This document shows, one piece after another, positions 5,328 to 6,294 of a stretch of DNA of 6,294 nt (position 1 is the stretch's first letter; every line of letters starts with the position of its first letter). Made by a program: the position numbers and the translations under genes. Origin of the DNA: Chloroflexota bacterium (GTDB lineage: Bacteria > Chloroflexota > Limnocylindria > Limnocylindrales > CSP1-4); the NCBI GenBank assembly GCA_005881055.1, contig VBHW01000146.1, forward strand, positions 1 through 6,294. Reading direction: 5' to 3'. The notes beneath the pieces were generated by a model. That model searched no databases and was not told the origin of the DNA. It saw nothing but the letters and a program-made list of their open reading frames with translations.

Positions 5328-6026
5328 ATGGTGGAGACGGAGCCCGTCGTCGCTGCCCTCGGCCGGTGCCTGCTGTTCGCCGGCCTCGACGAGCGTGGGC
5401 TCATGAGCCTCGCCCGGGAGATGCGCCTCCGACGGTTCCGGCGAGGCGAGGTGCTCTTCCACCAGGGCGACCCGGGCGACGCGCTCTTCGTCGTCACGTC
5501 GGGTGCCGTGAAGATCGGCCTCCCGTCCGAGGAGGGCGACGAGGCGATCATCGCGACCGTGCGGCGCGGCGAGTTCTTCGGCGAGCTGGCGCTCCTCGAC
5601 GGCGCACCGCGGTCGGCGACCGCCACCGCGCTCGAGGCGACGGAGACCCTCGTCCTGCCGCGGAGCCGTTTCCGCGAGCTCATCAACGGTGAGCCGGCCC
5701 TGCGGGACGCACTGCTCGCGGCGCTCACGAGCGAGCTGCGGCGCCTGACGACGCACGTCCAGGAGCTCCACTTCCTCGACATCACGGGCCGCCTCGCCGC
5801 GCGCCTCTCGAGGCTTGCCCAGACCGAGGGTCGACCGGGCGACGGCGGCACGATCCGTCTCGACGCGCCGCTCACCCAGAGCGACCTCGCGGCGATGATC
5901 GGGGCGACCCGCCAGAGCGTGAACAAGCTCCTCGGGCTGTTCGTCGACGACGGCCTCCTCCGGCTCGAGCGCGACGCGATCGTCATCCTCGATCGCGATG
6001 GCCTCGACCGCATGTCCCGCCGCTAG
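5328..6026 (+). CDS. CRP/FNR-family transcriptional regulator with cyclic-nucleotide-binding domain
   Basis: This 232-residue protein is a predicted dimeric DNA-binding regulator. The cyclic-nucleotide-binding domain (about 12-130) has the phosphate-binding cassette GEFFGELALLDGAPRSATA, with Gly85, Glu86, Leu87, Arg95 and Ser96 matching the cAMP contacts of E. coli CRP. The long C-helix leads into HFLDITGRLA (148-157), equivalent to AFLDVTGRIA in CRP. The helix residues Thr127/Ser128 of CRP align with Leu140/Thr141, so the ligand may be held a little differently. The winged helix has a helix-turn-helix at 182-203 with recognition helix TRQSVNKLL: Arg195 keeps CRP Arg180, while Gln196 and Lys200 replace Glu181 and Arg185. 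No cysteine cluster is present, so it is not an FNR-type oxygen sensor. ATG 5328 fits the domain start and the -10 spacing; the upstream open frame is unlike the family. It diverges from the hydrolase gene and probably senses cAMP made by the upstream cyclase (inference). Confidence 0.93.
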   Translation: MVETEPVVAALGRCLLFAGLDERGLMSLAREMRLRRFRRGEVLFHQGDPGDALFVVTSGAVKIGLPSEEGDEAIIATVRRGEFFGELALLDGAPRSATATALEATETLVLPRSRFRELINGEPALRDALLAALTSELRRLTTHVQELHFLDITGRLAARLSRLAQTEGRPGDGGTIRLDAPLTQSDLAAMIGATRQSVNKLLGLFVDDGLLRLERDAIVILDRDGLDRMSRR

Positions 6027-6294
6027 GACACCCGCGCCGCCTCGCCCTGCTCAGAGGCGCCCGGTTCGCCGGCGTGCGTGCCTCCGACCGCCGCCCTGGC
6101 GACCGTCCCTGCCCGGTCGTCGACCGCCCTGAGGCGTTCCAGGAGGATTGCCGCACCGGCGAGCGCCGCGCGCCCGTGGCCGGCCGACCCTCCGAACAGC
6201 ACGAGCCGTCGCTCGCGGTGGATGGCGGCGTCCGTCGCGACGGCCACCGTGACGGCCGTGTCCTCTCCTCGCGCGCGTGCTCGCAGCGCGAGGC
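6023..6294 (-). CDS. Unidentified protein, C-terminal part only (5' end beyond window)
   Basis: An open minus-strand frame enters from the right edge and ends at TAG (complement of 6023-6025). The 90 visible codons have G or C in the third position in nearly 90 percent of cases, like the neighbouring genes. The visible product contains VTVAVATDAAIH, then RRLVLFGGSAGHGRAALA and a helix ending in LLERLR, followed by a Gly/Ala/Glu-rich tail. The order (strand, FGGS turn, Arg, helix) faintly resembles the end of the CinA/nicotinamide-nucleotide amidase domain, but the usual upstream GPxG motif is not seen, so no function is assigned. Its stop overlaps the stop of the CRP-family gene in a shared CTAG. 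Confidence 0.55.
   Translation of the reverse strand, partial: LALRARARGEDTAVTVAVATDAAIHRERRLVLFGGSAGHGRAALAGAAILLERLRAVDDRAGTVARAAVGGTHAGEPGASEQGEAARVS

Noticed and set aside
1..6294. CRISPR array, insertion sequence, tRNA or rRNA
   Set aside because: No regularly spaced long repeats, transposase motifs, terminal inverted repeats or RNA-gene signatures were seen on either strand.

Overview
The window is very GC-rich, with G or C at almost every third codon position. It looks like a bacterial chromosome segment. The zinc-ribbon/class III cyclase/NTPase fusion, the mix of Shine-Dalgarno-led and apparently leaderless genes, and the codon bias suggest Chloroflexota (for example Limnocylindria-like lineages) or Actinomycetota. 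This placement is inference only; no rRNA or marker phylogeny was available. No mobile element, CRISPR array, tRNA or rRNA is visible.

Layout. (1) 1-579, minus: N-terminal 193 codons of a PotA-type polyamine ABC transporter ATPase, cut by the left edge, with a good promoter at 681-710. (2) 580-924: a 345-bp divergent control region holding that promoter, a compound hairpin (723-759) and a perfect dyad (839-855). (3) 925-2001, plus: Mrp/ApbC, a P-loop iron-sulfur carrier. (4) 2040-4163, plus: a zinc ribbon-class III nucleotide cyclase-NTPase fusion. (5) 4219-5070, minus: an MBL-fold (RNase Z-like) hydrolase resembling mycobacterial Rv1339, which has been reported as an atypical class II cAMP phosphodiesterase. 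(6) 5071-5327: a 257-bp divergent control region with tandem CGGCCAGC repeats and a CRP-geometry dyad. (7) 5328-6026, plus: a CRP/FNR-family regulator. (8) 6023-6294, minus: the 3' part of an unidentified gene running off the right edge.

The most interesting reading is that 2040-6026 is a compact cAMP module: an enzyme that could make cAMP, one that could destroy it and a regulator that could sense it. The cyclase and hydrolase converge; the hydrolase and regulator diverge from a shared control region. That region carries TGTCG-N6-CGACA, which has the spacing of a CRP site but differs from the E. coli consensus at position 7. The regulator's recognition helix also differs at the residues that read position 7 in E. 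coli CRP (Gln for Glu181, Lys for Arg185). The cyclase keeps both metal aspartates and the substrate Lys/Asp pair but has Thr in place of the usual transition-state Asn, so its activity needs testing. The cyclase and the regulator both have a TANNNT -10 hexamer exactly 6 nt before their ATG, which suggests leaderless transcripts.
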